From: an uncultured Bryobacteraceae bacterium | GTDB taxonomy: Bacteria; Acidobacteriota; Terriglobia; Bryobacterales; Bryobacteraceae | Direction: 5' to 3' | Assembly: GCA_938003835.1 (NCBI GenBank) | Contig: CALKXJ010000016.1 | Location: forward strand, 124,001 to 188,000 | Length of the DNA: 64,000 nt | Shown: piece after piece, positions 1-9,049 of the stretch | How positions within the stretch are numbered: position 1 is the stretch's first letter | Layout: each line of letters begins with the position of its first letter | Position numbers and translations under genes: made by a program | The notes under the pieces: generated by a model | Told to the model about the DNA's origin: nothing | Databases searched by the model: none | What the model saw: the letters and a program-made list of their open reading frames with translations, nothing else

Positions 1-61
1 CCGGTCGTTTTCGCACGGCTACATCCGGGCGCTCATCCAGGCGGTGAACGCCGAAGGGTAG
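1..61 (+). CDS. C-terminal end of a protein cut by the window edge
   Basis: An open frame enters from the left edge in the second reading frame and ends at the TAG at 59-61, giving a tail that reads SFSHGYIRALIQAVNAEG. The next gene begins two bases after this stop, which is typical of a co-transcribed pair. Too little is left to name a family. The spacing and reading direction are the only support that it is a real gene end. Confidence 0.5.
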   Translation, partial: RSFSHGYIRALIQAVNAEG

Positions 62-63
62 GC

Positions 64-645
64 TTGGACGGATTCCGCTACGCCATCGCGCTGGCCCTGC
101 TGCTGATGATGCCGGGCGTCTACCTGTACTGGTTCCTGGTTCATCCGCTGGTGCGCCTCTGGCGGCGTCTGGGCGTGGCCTGGACGATGGCGATCGTCTA
201 CACGCCGATCGTGCTTGTCGCCGTGGTGCTCTGGCGGGCGCGGAGATGGCTGCTCGCCGTCGAGTGGGGAACCGACTGGCGGCTGACCGCCGCGGGCGCC
301 GTCTTGCTCGGCCTCGCCGCGGCGCTCACGCGGCCGCTCGCCCGCAAACTGCCGCTCACCACGCTGCTCGGCATTCCCGAAATCGACCCGCGCCGGCGCC
401 CCGTGCGGCTCATCACCGACGGCATCTACGCCCGAATGCGCCACCCGCGTTATGTGCAGATCTTGCTCGCGGTGGCCGGTTGGGCTCTCATAGCGAACTA
501 CCTTGCCACCTATATCCTGGCCGGGACGGGGCTCCTGTGGGTGTGGCTGGTGGTGAGGATCGAAGAGCGGGAGCTGCGCGAGCGATTCGGCGCCGCGTGG
601 GAGGCCTACGCCGCGCGCGTGCCGCGCTTCCTGCCACGGTGGTAG
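64..645 (+). CDS. ICMT/PEMT-family membrane methyltransferase-like protein
   Basis: This 193-residue integral membrane protein has about four or five hydrophobic helices (roughly residues 5-27, 34-56, 70-90 and 132-165). It ends with the conserved core of the isoprenylcysteine carboxyl methyltransferase/phospholipid methyltransferase family: RHPRYVQ near residue 125, then an ERELRERFG...WEAYAARVPRF tail. In this family the His-Pro and the distal Glu/Tyr/Arg residues bind S-adenosylmethionine at the membrane face. Bacterial members methylate lipids or isoprenoid thiols, and the substrate cannot be deduced here. The start is a TTG two bases after the upstream stop, so the pair is probably one transcript. 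No later start keeps the first helix. Confidence 0.8.
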   Translation: MDGFRYAIALALLLMMPGVYLYWFLVHPLVRLWRRLGVAWTMAIVYTPIVLVAVVLWRARRWLLAVEWGTDWRLTAAGAVLLGLAAALTRPLARKLPLTTLLGIPEIDPRRRPVRLITDGIYARMRHPRYVQILLAVAGWALIANYLATYILAGTGLLWVWLVVRIEERELRERFGAAWEAYAARVPRFLPRW

Positions 646-703
646 GCTCAGAGGATCGTGAGCCCTCGCAGGGGGCCATGAGATTGGCGTTGAGGAATTC
701 CGG

Positions 704-1915
704 ATGAGTCTCGCCCGGGTGGCGCTGATCGCCGCGCTGTTCGTTCTCTCGCTCATCACTTACATCGACCGGGCGGCGATCGCCTCGGCTAAGACGCCGA
801 TGGCGGCCGAGCTCGAGCTCTCGGATCAGCAGATGGGCGCCGTCTTCAGCGCCTTTGCGCTGGGTTACGCGCTGGCGCAGATCCCCTCCGGCTGGTTTGC
901 CGACCGGCTGGGGCCGCGCCTGGCCCTGGCCACAGTGGTCAGCATCTGGAGCCTGTTCACCGGCGTGACGGGGTTGGTGCACACCTTCGGCGCGTTGCTC
1001 GCGGTGCGCTTCTTTTTCGGAATCGCCGAGGCCGGGGCCTTCCCTGGGGGCGCCCGCGCCATCTACAACTGGCTGCCGCCCGGGCAACGCGGCCGCGCCA
1101 ACGGCATCATGATGTCCGGCACGCGCATCGGCGCGGCGCTTGCCTTTCCGCTGATGGCGTGGCTCATCGGCCGGTGGGGTTGGCGCAGCGCCTTCTTCAT
1201 CCTTGCCCTTCCCGGCCTCCTCTGGGCGGCGCTATGGGCCCTTCTGTTCCGCAATCATCCGCCCGGAGCGCGACCGCAGCGCGAAGCGCCGGCGGCTTCC
1301 GGGCCGCGCCTCGGCGAGGTGCTGCGCTCCCCGAAGATGCTGCTCAATATGTTCCAGTACTTCTCGGGCAACTTCACCTTTTTTCTATGCATCTCGTGGA
1401 TGCTGCCGTATCTCGAGAGCCGGTACAAGCTCTCGCTCAGCGAGGCGGCGGCCTACTCCATGATCCCTCTGGCGGCCGGAGGCGTGGCGCAGTGGACCTC
1501 GGGTTTCCTGGTCGATGCGCTCTACCGGTCACGCCGGCGCGCCTGGTCGCGGCGGCTGCCCGCGATGGCCGGCTTCGCCCTGGCGGCGGCCGCCATCGCC
1601 GCCGTGGATTCCATGGAGACGGCTGCCGGGGCGGTGGCCTGCTTCGCGGCGGCCACCTTCGGCGCGGATCTGACGATCAGCCCGAGCTGGGTCTACGCCA
1701 TCGACCTCGGCGGCACCAGCTCCGGGGCCGTTTCCGGCGCGATGAACATGCTCGGCAACTTCGGCTCCTTCGTCAGCGCCAACGCGTTCCCTCTCCTGTA
1801 CGGGCTGACCGGAAGCGCCTTCGCGTACTTCGCCGTGGCGGCTCTGCTCAACGCGTTGTCGGTGGCCTGCTGGGCGCGAATGGGCCCGCCGCCGGCCTCC
1901 GGCCGCGCCTCCTGA
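704..1915 (+). CDS. MFS transporter, anion:cation symporter-like
   Basis: This 403-residue, 12-helix major facilitator carries the loop 2-3 signature GWFADRLGPR near residue 64. It also has the TM1 YIDRAAIA motif seen in the anion:cation symporter group (hexuronate, glucarate, phthalate and related organic anions). A GAGG eight bases before the ATG supports the start. It is read toward the sulfatase/amidohydrolase pair and ends only 7 bases from the sulfatase stop. A role in importing an acidic sugar or sulfatase product is plausible but inferred. A close paralogue lies at 11390-12625, with near-identical layout in TM1-TM5. Substrate unknown. Confidence 0.85.
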   Translation: MSLARVALIAALFVLSLITYIDRAAIASAKTPMAAELELSDQQMGAVFSAFALGYALAQIPSGWFADRLGPRLALATVVSIWSLFTGVTGLVHTFGALLAVRFFFGIAEAGAFPGGARAIYNWLPPGQRGRANGIMMSGTRIGAALAFPLMAWLIGRWGWRSAFFILALPGLLWAALWALLFRNHPPGARPQREAPAASGPRLGEVLRSPKMLLNMFQYFSGNFTFFLCISWMLPYLESRYKLSLSEAAAYSMIPLAAGGVAQWTSGFLVDALYRSRRRAWSRRLPAMAGFALAAAAIAAVDSMETAAGAVACFAAATFGADLTISPSWVYAIDLGGTSSGAVSGAMNMLGNFGSFVSANAFPLLYGLTGSAFAYFAVAALLNALSVACWARMGPPPASGRAS

Positions 1916-1922
1916 GCGAAAC

Positions 1923-3398
1923 TCACATGCCGGCCGGCAGGCGCGCCGCGTCGCTGACGCGCTTCTGCCAGGACTCGATCCGGGCGCGCAGGCGCCGGAC
2001 CGTGGCGCGGTGCTCTTCGGTGTAATACAGGTTGTTCATTTCGAGCGGATCGCGCTCGCGGTCGAAGAGCAGGCAGTTGTCCGTGTCGTAGAGAACGAGC
2101 TTGAAACCGTCGGGCGAGACGACGTAGCGGCCCGTCGGGCGCGTGCCTCCCGTGTGCCACTCGATGAAGACGTGATCCTCTTCGGGTTTGCGACCCTCGA
2201 GCCGCCCGAGGAGACTTTCGCCGGGCAGGTCCTCCGGCACGGGCCTGCCCATGAGCTCGAGCAGCGTCGGAACCAGCGAGATGTGGCTGACGGGCTCGCG
2301 CACGCGCAGGTGGCCGTGACGGCGGAAAGGAACGCGGAGCAGCAAGGGCACGCGAACGGACTCCTCGTAAGCCACGGTCTTGCCGATCAACCCGTGGCTG
2401 CCCATCATCTCGCCGTGGTCGCTGGTGAAAACGAGGATGGTGTTTTCGGCCTGGCTCGAGGCTTCGAGCGCCCACAGGATGCGCGCCACCGCCTCGTCGA
2501 CCTGCGAGCACAGACCGGCATAATTCCGGTTCAGCCGCTGCCAGCCGGCGCGGCTCTTCAGGTTGTGGCCCTCGAAGCCCTTGTCGAAGTAGCGGCGGCG
2601 CATGGCGCGGTAGCGTTCCGGCTCGCGCTCCACCGGTGTGCCGGGGTAGTTGGCCGGCACCGGCGCCTCCTCCTCGCTGTGCAGATCGTTGTAAGGACCG
2701 TAGAAGGGCATGTGCGGCTCGAGGAAGTTCACCGAAAGAAGCCATGGTTCGTCGCGGTGCTCGAGCAGGAAGCGGACGGCCTCGCGCGCCATAAAGGCGG
2801 GTTTCGCATGCTCCACGGGTCGGCGCACGGCGAAATCGCGCGAGAACTTGTTGTCGGGCGCGTCCGGGCGGTAGCCGAGTTCGAGCAGGAAATGGTGATA
2901 GCTGCTGCGCGCCGAGCGGTCGCGCCCGGGAGAGAAGTAATTCGAATAGACGTCCTCGATACTGATCCAGTGCTCGAAGCCGTGCTGAGGGAAGACCTCG
3001 TCGCCCAGGTGCCACTTGCCGATGTAGCCGGTGCGGTAAGCGGGATCGGCCACCAGTTCGGGCAGGGTCCTGGTCTCGGGCTTCAGAGGAATGTTGTTCT
3101 GGATGCATCCGTTGGTGTGCGGCCACAGACCCGTGAGCACGCTCGAGCGCGAGGGCGTGCACACGGGCTGCGTCACATAGCAGCGCTCGAACACGATGCT
3201 TTCCCCGGCCAGACGGTTGAGCGCCGGCAGGCGGTAGCGCGGGTTGCCGTAGACGGCGAGCGTGTCGGCCCGTTGCTCGTCGGTCCAGACCAGCAGCAGG
3301 TTGGGTTTGTCGCCGGCGGGGCGGCGCGCGCCGCGCAGGATGGCAGGGGCGCCGGCCAGGCCCGCCAGATGCCCGATCGCTTCGCGCCGGCTGATCAT
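1923..3398 (-). CDS. Exported sulfatase (type I, formylglycine-dependent)
   Basis: This 491-residue sulfatase begins with a twin-arginine-like leader (SRREAIGHLAGLAGAPAIL), which predicts export. The metal site WTDEQR sits near residues 38-43. The formylglycine signature CTPSRSS starts at Cys80, so the C-x-P-x-R code needed for maturation is intact. A second metal motif, FTSDHGEMMGSHG, lies in the middle. Such enzymes hydrolyse sulfate esters of polysaccharides or glycosaminoglycans outside the cytoplasm. Its start lies 3 bases after the stop of the amidohydrolase lipoprotein gene, so the two are translationally close and almost surely one operon. A formylglycine-generating enzyme must lie elsewhere. 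The exact ester hydrolysed cannot be read from sequence. Confidence 0.92.
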   Translation of the reverse strand: MISRREAIGHLAGLAGAPAILRGARRPAGDKPNLLLVWTDEQRADTLAVYGNPRYRLPALNRLAGESIVFERCYVTQPVCTPSRSSVLTGLWPHTNGCIQNNIPLKPETRTLPELVADPAYRTGYIGKWHLGDEVFPQHGFEHWISIEDVYSNYFSPGRDRSARSSYHHFLLELGYRPDAPDNKFSRDFAVRRPVEHAKPAFMAREAVRFLLEHRDEPWLLSVNFLEPHMPFYGPYNDLHSEEEAPVPANYPGTPVEREPERYRAMRRRYFDKGFEGHNLKSRAGWQRLNRNYAGLCSQVDEAVARILWALEASSQAENTILVFTSDHGEMMGSHGLIGKTVAYEESVRVPLLLRVPFRRHGHLRVREPVSHISLVPTLLELMGRPVPEDLPGESLLGRLEGRKPEEDHVFIEWHTGGTRPTGRYVVSPDGFKLVLYDTDNCLLFDRERDPLEMNNLYYTEEHRATVRRLRARIESWQKRVSDAARLPAGM

Positions 3399-3401
3399 CG
3401 C

Positions 3402-4544
3402 TTACCTCCAGGTGAGCAGCGTTAGCGCGTTGTCGCGGTAGAGCGGCTTGAGAACGTCCTCGGCGAGCGCCAGCCCGTAGTACGGCCACCAGACGCGGCC
3501 CGGCAGGTATTCGTCGGGTGTCTCGAGCAGGCGCCACCAGCCGAGATACATTTCCTTGTCGCGCCCCATGTCGGTGCCGAACATCACACGGTTCCTGTAG
3601 CGCGCCAGGAACTGCGCGGCGTAGCGCGGCTGGCGGCCGATTTCGTAGTCGCGCGCGGAGATGTCCAGGTACAGGTTGGGAAACCGGTCGAGGGCCTGGG
3701 CCAGCGCCGCCAGGTCGTTGCCCTGGTTGGAGAGGTGGCAGGCGATGAAGAGCGTGCGCGGATGTTTGGCCAGCAGCCGGTCGCGCATGGCGAGCAGCTC
3801 CTCATAGGAAGGCACGTCCTTGCCCACCATGTTGAAGTGCTGAAAGTCGGGCGTGCGCTCCTGCGCCGGCCCGAGCGGCCGCCAGCAGGAGGGGTGGTCG
3901 GCGACGTGGATGTTGACGGGCAGCCTCAGCTCGGCGCATTTCTCCCAGAAGGGATCGAGGCGCGGGTCGTCCAGGTGCAGGCGCTTGTCGCGCGGCGGCT
4001 GGCCGCCCTGAAGACCGAAGCCTTTATCGGAAAGCTCGCCGACGCCGGCGGCGCCTTTCTCGTAACAGCGGACCAGCTCGCGCACGGCGCGCTCGGGATA
4101 GTCCGGCGCATCGATGTTTTCGGTGAGCAGATCGCAATAGACCTGAAAGCGCTTGGGGTAGCGCGAGCGGAAGAGCGCCACCTGCCGGTCGAACTCCTCG
4201 CTTAGGGCGCCCGTAAAGACGATCGAGGTCTCCACCCCGACCTCGTCCATGGTCCGGACCCAGGCGTCGACGTCCTCGGGCGTCTTGATGCGGTTCATGT
4301 CCGAGTGCGTGTGAACGTCGATGACGCCGAAGCGCGCTTTCGTGATGGGCGTGCGGGGCACCACGAGCGAAGACTCGGGCTTGTAGTCCTTGAGCAGGAT
4401 CGAATCCATCGGGCCGGCCTGGACCCGGACGCCGTACTTGACGACGGGTTCGGGCTTGGGCGCTTCGGCCGCCGGCGGTTTTTCGCGCTGGCAGGCGGCA
4501 ACGAGAATGAGCGCGGCGGCGAGCAGGCGAGGGGAACAGGGCAT
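3402..4544 (-). CDS. Amidohydrolase-family TIM-barrel lipoprotein
   Basis: This 380-residue protein has a lipoprotein signal peptide (lipobox VAAC with Cys18) followed by a Pro/Glu-rich spacer. The rest is an amidohydrolase-2 (TIM-barrel metal hydrolase/decarboxylase) domain. Metal-site motifs are visible in order: DVHTHSDM (HxH on strand 1), HVADHPS, FIACHLSN and FGTDMGRD. The family hydrolyses lactones or amides, or decarboxylates aromatic acids; the actual substrate is unknown. It is the upstream member of a two-gene minus-strand operon with the sulfatase, 3 bases apart. An AAGGAA-type ribosome site precedes the ATG. Anchoring an amidohydrolase-2 enzyme outside the cytoplasm suggests action on a polymer-derived product alongside the sulfatase (inference). 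Confidence 0.85.
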   Translation of the reverse strand: MPCSPRLLAAALILVAACQREKPPAAEAPKPEPVVKYGVRVQAGPMDSILLKDYKPESSLVVPRTPITKARFGVIDVHTHSDMNRIKTPEDVDAWVRTMDEVGVETSIVFTGALSEEFDRQVALFRSRYPKRFQVYCDLLTENIDAPDYPERAVRELVRCYEKGAAGVGELSDKGFGLQGGQPPRDKRLHLDDPRLDPFWEKCAELRLPVNIHVADHPSCWRPLGPAQERTPDFQHFNMVGKDVPSYEELLAMRDRLLAKHPRTLFIACHLSNQGNDLAALAQALDRFPNLYLDISARDYEIGRQPRYAAQFLARYRNRVMFGTDMGRDKEMYLGWWRLLETPDEYLPGRVWWPYYGLALAEDVLKPLYRDNALTLLTWR

Positions 4545-4618
4545 GGTCGGTTCCTTTTCCGGTCTTAAGTGTAGAACAGCCCCGCGGCGGTTATCATGGT
4601 CGGAAGGTTTTCTTCCCT

Positions 4619-5212
4619 GTGCAGCGGCTGATCAGGAGGGTGCACATCTGGCTGGGCCTGGCGAACCTGACCGTCTTTTTGATCTACGGAGTCACGGGCC
4701 TGGCGGTGACCCTGCTGCCCGCGCCCGAGGAGCGCGCGCGGCCCGAAGCGCGCCTCGAGCTGATCGATTTCCGCGTGCCCGCCAATCTGACGGACAAACA
4801 GGTGGCCGATCTCGTGTGGGAGCGGCTGCGGGTGCCGCTCGCGAGTCCCGTACCGGAGTGGGCCCTGCGCCGCGACGGCGCGAACAACCTGGCCTTTGCC
4901 TTCTATACGCCGAACGGAGTGACCCGCGTGACCCTGCTCGAGGGAGAGGGCAAGCTGCGCGTGGCGCATGAGCGCGCCGGCACGGCGTCGTTCCTCAACA
5001 ACATTCACGCCGCGACGCTGCGCGATCGCCCCGTTGACTGGCGGCTGCGCGCCTGGGTACTGTACAACGAGCTGGCGATGTTCTCGCTCCTGCTGATGAG
5101 CGCGAGCGGCCTCTACCTGTGGCTGGCTTCGCGGCCGCGGCACCGCCTGGGGCAGGTCTGCTTTGGGGCCGGCACGGGCGCGCTGGTGTTCCTTTACTGG
5201 CTGGTGAGGTGA
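4619..5212 (+). CDS. PepSY-associated membrane protein, first of a tandem pair
   Basis: This 197-residue protein has an N-terminal helix (RRVHIWLGLANLTVFLIYG) and an extracytoplasmic region of about 120 residues. A His-containing stretch (FLNNIHA) leads into two C-terminal helices with SGLYLWLASRP. This is the layout of PepSY-TM proteins (iron or ferric reductase-associated family) at about half the usual length. The start is a GTG. The next gene starts 3 bases after the stop and has the same architecture, so this is a duplicated, co-translated pair. A function in heme or electron handling, or as a siderophore-reductase-like partner, is a family guess. No catalytic motif is visible. Confidence 0.65.
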   Translation: MQRLIRRVHIWLGLANLTVFLIYGVTGLAVTLLPAPEERARPEARLELIDFRVPANLTDKQVADLVWERLRVPLASPVPEWALRRDGANNLAFAFYTPNGVTRVTLLEGEGKLRVAHERAGTASFLNNIHAATLRDRPVDWRLRAWVLYNELAMFSLLLMSASGLYLWLASRPRHRLGQVCFGAGTGALVFLYWLVR

Positions 5213-5215
5213 GCG

Positions 5216-5767
5216 ATGTACCGTTGGCTGCGGGAGATCCATCTGGCGCTGGGCGTTTTCTCCTTCGGCTTCCTGGTGCTCTATGCGTTGAGCGCGGTGC
5301 AGATGGGCCACTTCGACATTCCGGTGCGGCGGAGCGAGGCGAAGGTGAGCTTGCCGGCGGGACTCGACGACGCCCGTGCGGTGGCGCGCGAGCTGAAGTT
5401 GCGCGGCCTGGTGCGCCAGATCGCCTGGGAGGGCGCCACGCTGCACCTCCGCGCCGAAAAATTGGGGACAGTATACTCAATCACCTATTTCCGCGACCGG
5501 GGCGAGGCGCTCGTGCGCACCGAGGATGGCGGCGTGCTCGGCGTGCTCAACCGGCTGCATCATACGGCGGGCCTCTGGCACGAAAGCCCGGCGCTCAAGG
5601 CCTGGGGCGTCTTCGTGGCGATCCTCGCCGCGGCGCTGATCCTGCTTGCGATCACCGGCATTTACCTCTGGGCGAAGCTGCGCAACGAGCGTAAAGCAGG
5701 CGCGGTGATCCTGGCAGCCGGGCTGGCCTACAGCCTGACGCTGATCGCGCTGATCCGGGCAGCGTGA
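5216..5767 (+). CDS. PepSY-associated membrane protein, second of a tandem pair
   Basis: This 183-residue paralogue of the preceding gene opens with YRWLREIHLALGVFSFG as TM1. It has an extracytoplasmic domain of about 100 residues, then VLNRLHHTAGLWH, a helix ending ITGIYLWAKLR and a last C-terminal helix. The paired His residues beside the helices match those of its neighbour (IHLALG/IHIWLG and RLHHTAG/NIHAATL), as expected for a heme- or metal-binding membrane module (inference). The ATG lies 3 bases after the previous stop. The two products may form a heterodimer equal to one full-length PepSY-TM protein. Confidence 0.65.
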   Translation: MYRWLREIHLALGVFSFGFLVLYALSAVQMGHFDIPVRRSEAKVSLPAGLDDARAVARELKLRGLVRQIAWEGATLHLRAEKLGTVYSITYFRDRGEALVRTEDGGVLGVLNRLHHTAGLWHESPALKAWGVFVAILAAALILLAITGIYLWAKLRNERKAGAVILAAGLAYSLTLIALIRAA

Positions 5768-6218
<451 letters not shown>

Positions 6219-6409
6219 CCGGGCTCGTCCCCCCATCCGTGTGTGGTCCTACCAGAGTGAAGCGCCGCTCTTTTCACGATGCTCGCGCGGCGCGCGGGCG
6301 AACGCTTTAGATTCGCTCCGCGCCTGGGAGCCGAGTTCCGCGGCCGCGCCGGCACGGCCGGACAGTTTCTCCCGCTTTCCGTTAAGATGAGGAATTCTAC
6401 CGGATTCCC

Positions 6410-7975
6410 ATGGACCACCTGCTGTCGATCGTCCTCTGGACCCCGCTCGCCGGACTCATCGTTTTGCTGTTCATTCCCTCCTCGAGCGAGCGCGCCATCA
6501 AGATCTGGGCCAACGTCGCCTCCTTCGTCGGCTTTCTCGTCTCGCTGCCCCTCGTCTTCCTCTTCGACCGCACCAAGGACTTCCAGTTCGTCGAAAAGCA
6601 CGACTGGATCCCCTCGATCGGCGCCTCCTATCATCTGGGCATCGACGGCTTCGGGCTGCTGCTGGTGGTGCTGACGGCGCTGCTTGGATTCCTTTCAATC
6701 CTCTCGAGCTGGAGCGCCATCACCGAGCGGTTAAAGGAATACTACGCCCACTTCCTGCTGCTCCAGACGGCCTGCCTGGGCGTGTTCATGGCGCTCGACT
6801 TCTTCCTCTTCTTCGTCTTCTGGGAACTGGTGCTGGTGCCGATGTACTTCATCATCGCCATCTGGGGCGGGGCGCGGCGCGTCTATTCAGCGATCAAGTT
6901 CGTCATCTTCACCCTGTTCGGCTCGGTGCTGATGCTGCTCGGCATCCTGGCGCTCTACTGGCTCCACTACCAGCAGTTCCAGGTGCTCACCTTCGATATT
7001 CAGGAGCTGATGAAGACCCAGCTTGCGCCGGCCGCGCAGTGGTGGATCTTCTGGGCGCTGTTCCTCGGTTTCGCCGTCAAAGTGCCGATGTTCCCGCTGC
7101 ACACCTGGTTGCCGGACGCGCACACGGAGGCGCCCACGGCCGGCTCGGTGATGCTGGCGAGCATCCTGCTCAAGATGGGCACCTACGGCTTCATCCGCTT
7201 CTCGCTGCCGCTGTTGCCCGAGGCGGCCAAGGACCCGGTGGTGGTGCAGACGGTGGCCGCGCTGTCGATCATCGCCATCGTCTACGGCGCTCTGGTCTGC
7301 CTGATGCAGAAGGACTGGAAGAAGCTGGTGGCCTACTCCTCGGTGAGCCACATGGGCTTTTGCACGCTGGGCATCATCGCGCTGAACCCGGCGGGCCTGG
7401 CCGGCTCGATCCTCCAGCAGGTCAACCACGGCATCTCGACCGGGATGCTGTTCTTGATCGTCGGCGTGGTCTATGAACGGCGCCACACGCGGATGATCGC
7501 CGACTACAGCGGCCTGTGGCGCGTCATGCCGGTCTTCACCGTCGTCTTCCTCATCACGGCGCTAAGCTCCATGGGCATGCCTCCGCTCAACGGTTTCATC
7601 GGCGAAATTACGATTCTGCGGGGCGTCTACGAAGTGTCGCTCGGTTGGGCCTTCGCCTGCGTCGCCGGCATCGCGCTCGGGGCGGCCTACCTGATCTGGC
7701 TGTTCCAGCGCACGATGCTCGGCGAGGTCGCCGAAACCAACCGCTCGCTCATGGACTTGAACCGGCGCGAGATCGCCTACTTTGCGCCGCTGTTGGCTTG
7801 CGTGTTCTGGATCGGACTCTACCCGAAGCCGTTCTTCGACATTCTCGAGCGGCCGGTGGCGCAGGTGGTCGAGCGCGTCCAGCCGGGCTACTACGCCGCG
7901 CGGAACCTTCCCAACCCGCTCAGTCCCGCTCCTGCCGCGGCGCTCCGATCTGCACCAGCGGCTCAGGCGCGCTGA
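6410..7975 (+). CDS. nuoM: NADH-quinone oxidoreductase subunit M (proton-pumping antiporter-like subunit)
   Basis: This 521-residue protein has about 14 transmembrane helices and the NuoM hallmarks. FWELVLVPMYFII carries the key Glu of TM5, PLHTWLPDAHTEAPTAGSV holds the conserved Pro and His residues, and LLKMGTYGFIR and KKLVAYSSVSHMGF hold the channel lysines. It would pump protons in the membrane arm of complex I. Normally nuoM sits between nuoL and nuoN, but here no other complex I gene is adjacent: a toxin-antitoxin relic lies upstream and a convergent radical SAM gene downstream. It may be an extra copy, part of a split nuo cluster, or an ion pump in another complex. Its last 56 bases overlap the convergent gene. 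Confidence 0.9.
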   Translation: MDHLLSIVLWTPLAGLIVLLFIPSSSERAIKIWANVASFVGFLVSLPLVFLFDRTKDFQFVEKHDWIPSIGASYHLGIDGFGLLLVVLTALLGFLSILSSWSAITERLKEYYAHFLLLQTACLGVFMALDFFLFFVFWELVLVPMYFIIAIWGGARRVYSAIKFVIFTLFGSVLMLLGILALYWLHYQQFQVLTFDIQELMKTQLAPAAQWWIFWALFLGFAVKVPMFPLHTWLPDAHTEAPTAGSVMLASILLKMGTYGFIRFSLPLLPEAAKDPVVVQTVAALSIIAIVYGALVCLMQKDWKKLVAYSSVSHMGFCTLGIIALNPAGLAGSILQQVNHGISTGMLFLIVGVVYERRHTRMIADYSGLWRVMPVFTVVFLITALSSMGMPPLNGFIGEITILRGVYEVSLGWAFACVAGIALGAAYLIWLFQRTMLGEVAETNRSLMDLNRREIAYFAPLLACVFWIGLYPKPFFDILERPVAQVVERVQPGYYAARNLPNPLSPAPAAALRSAPAAQAR

Positions 7976-8996
7976 GGCGTTCGGGAGGCGTCAGCAGCCG
8001 CCGGGGGAGACGGGCGCGATAGGTCAGCCGCTCGATGATGGGGAGAAGGCGCCGCACGAAGCGCCCGTGGAAGACGAGGCTGCCGACGACGAGCACCGGG
8101 TGAGGGATCGTAGTGACGCAGCGAGCGCAGACGTCGATCTCGCCGGCGCGGCCGGTGGCGTGCAGTCGGCGCATCCGGCGCATCGGCTCGGAGTTCCAGA
8201 TTTCGCCCAAGGTCCGCTCGCCGACGCGCCCGACCGGTTTGCCGTCGAGCGCATAGCTCTGGCAGCAGGGGTAGACGTCTCCGTTCCACTTCACATAGAC
8301 GGGGCCGCGCCAGAGGTAGTGGCAGGGATATTTCCAGTGCTCGGGGGGATGGCCGGCGCCGGGCTGCAACATGGTCGTCTCGTCCTGCTTGATCCGCACC
8401 TGGTCCACCCCCGGCACCGAACGCCAGAACCGCAGGAAATCCTCCACCTCGCCGGCGTTCCGCTCGAGCAGCACCATCTGCACCACCACCTGAATCGGCG
8501 CCCCGCGCTCCTTCTTCATCCGGGCGAACCGCACGAAGTTCTCACGCACCTTCTCGAAGCGCGCCCCCTTGCGGTAGTACTCGAAGGACTCCTTGGTGGC
8601 GCCGTCGAAGCTGAGCGTGATGTGCTCGAGCGGGGAGGCGAGCAGGCGCTCCGCGAGCTTCTCATCGAGCAGCGTCCCGTTGGTCGACAGCAGCGTCGAG
8701 ATGTTGTGCCGGGCGCAATACTCGATGCGGTCGAAGATCTTCGGATCGAGAAACGGCTCGCCCAGCCCGATCAGCATCATGTGTTCGGCGCTCGGAGCGG
8801 CCTCGCGCACCAGGCGCGTGAAGATCTCGTCCGTCATGTCCTCCTTGGGCTGGATGTAGATCTCGCGCGGGCACATCGGGCAGTAGAGGTTGCACTTGGC
8901 GGTGGTCTCGACGATATACTCCACCGGCAGGCCGTCGATGCGCTCGCGCCGCGCAAGGTAAGCCCAGAGGAGTTTGGCCCGGTTCCAGGCGCCCAT
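7920..8996 (-). CDS. Radical SAM/SPASM-domain protein
   Basis: The protein has a radical SAM domain with the cluster motif CNLYCPMC near its N-terminus, then GLGEPFLDP and STNGTLLDE, which are the SAM-binding and barrel motifs. A C-terminal SPASM-like region follows (WNGDVYPCCQ, then CARC) that should hold an auxiliary Fe-S cluster. Such proteins modify peptides or act in cofactor and sugar maturation; no peptide substrate or partner gene is next to it. An ATG at 9011 would add five residues, but a TACAAT (-10-like) box at 9010-9015 overlaps that codon, so I prefer the ATG at 8994-8996. It is divergent from the photolyase and overlaps nuoM tail to tail. Confidence 0.85.
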   Translation of the reverse strand: MGAWNRAKLLWAYLARRERIDGLPVEYIVETTAKCNLYCPMCPREIYIQPKEDMTDEIFTRLVREAAPSAEHMMLIGLGEPFLDPKIFDRIEYCARHNISTLLSTNGTLLDEKLAERLLASPLEHITLSFDGATKESFEYYRKGARFEKVRENFVRFARMKKERGAPIQVVVQMVLLERNAGEVEDFLRFWRSVPGVDQVRIKQDETTMLQPGAGHPPEHWKYPCHYLWRGPVYVKWNGDVYPCCQSYALDGKPVGRVGERTLGEIWNSEPMRRMRRLHATGRAGEIDVCARCVTTIPHPVLVVGSLVFHGRFVRRLLPIIERLTYRARLPRRLLTPPERLSAPEPLVQIGAPRQERD

Positions 8997-9049
8997 GGAC
9001 GTTGCTAACATTGTAGCCGCGCGCGCCGTCCGGGCATCTTTCTTACGTC

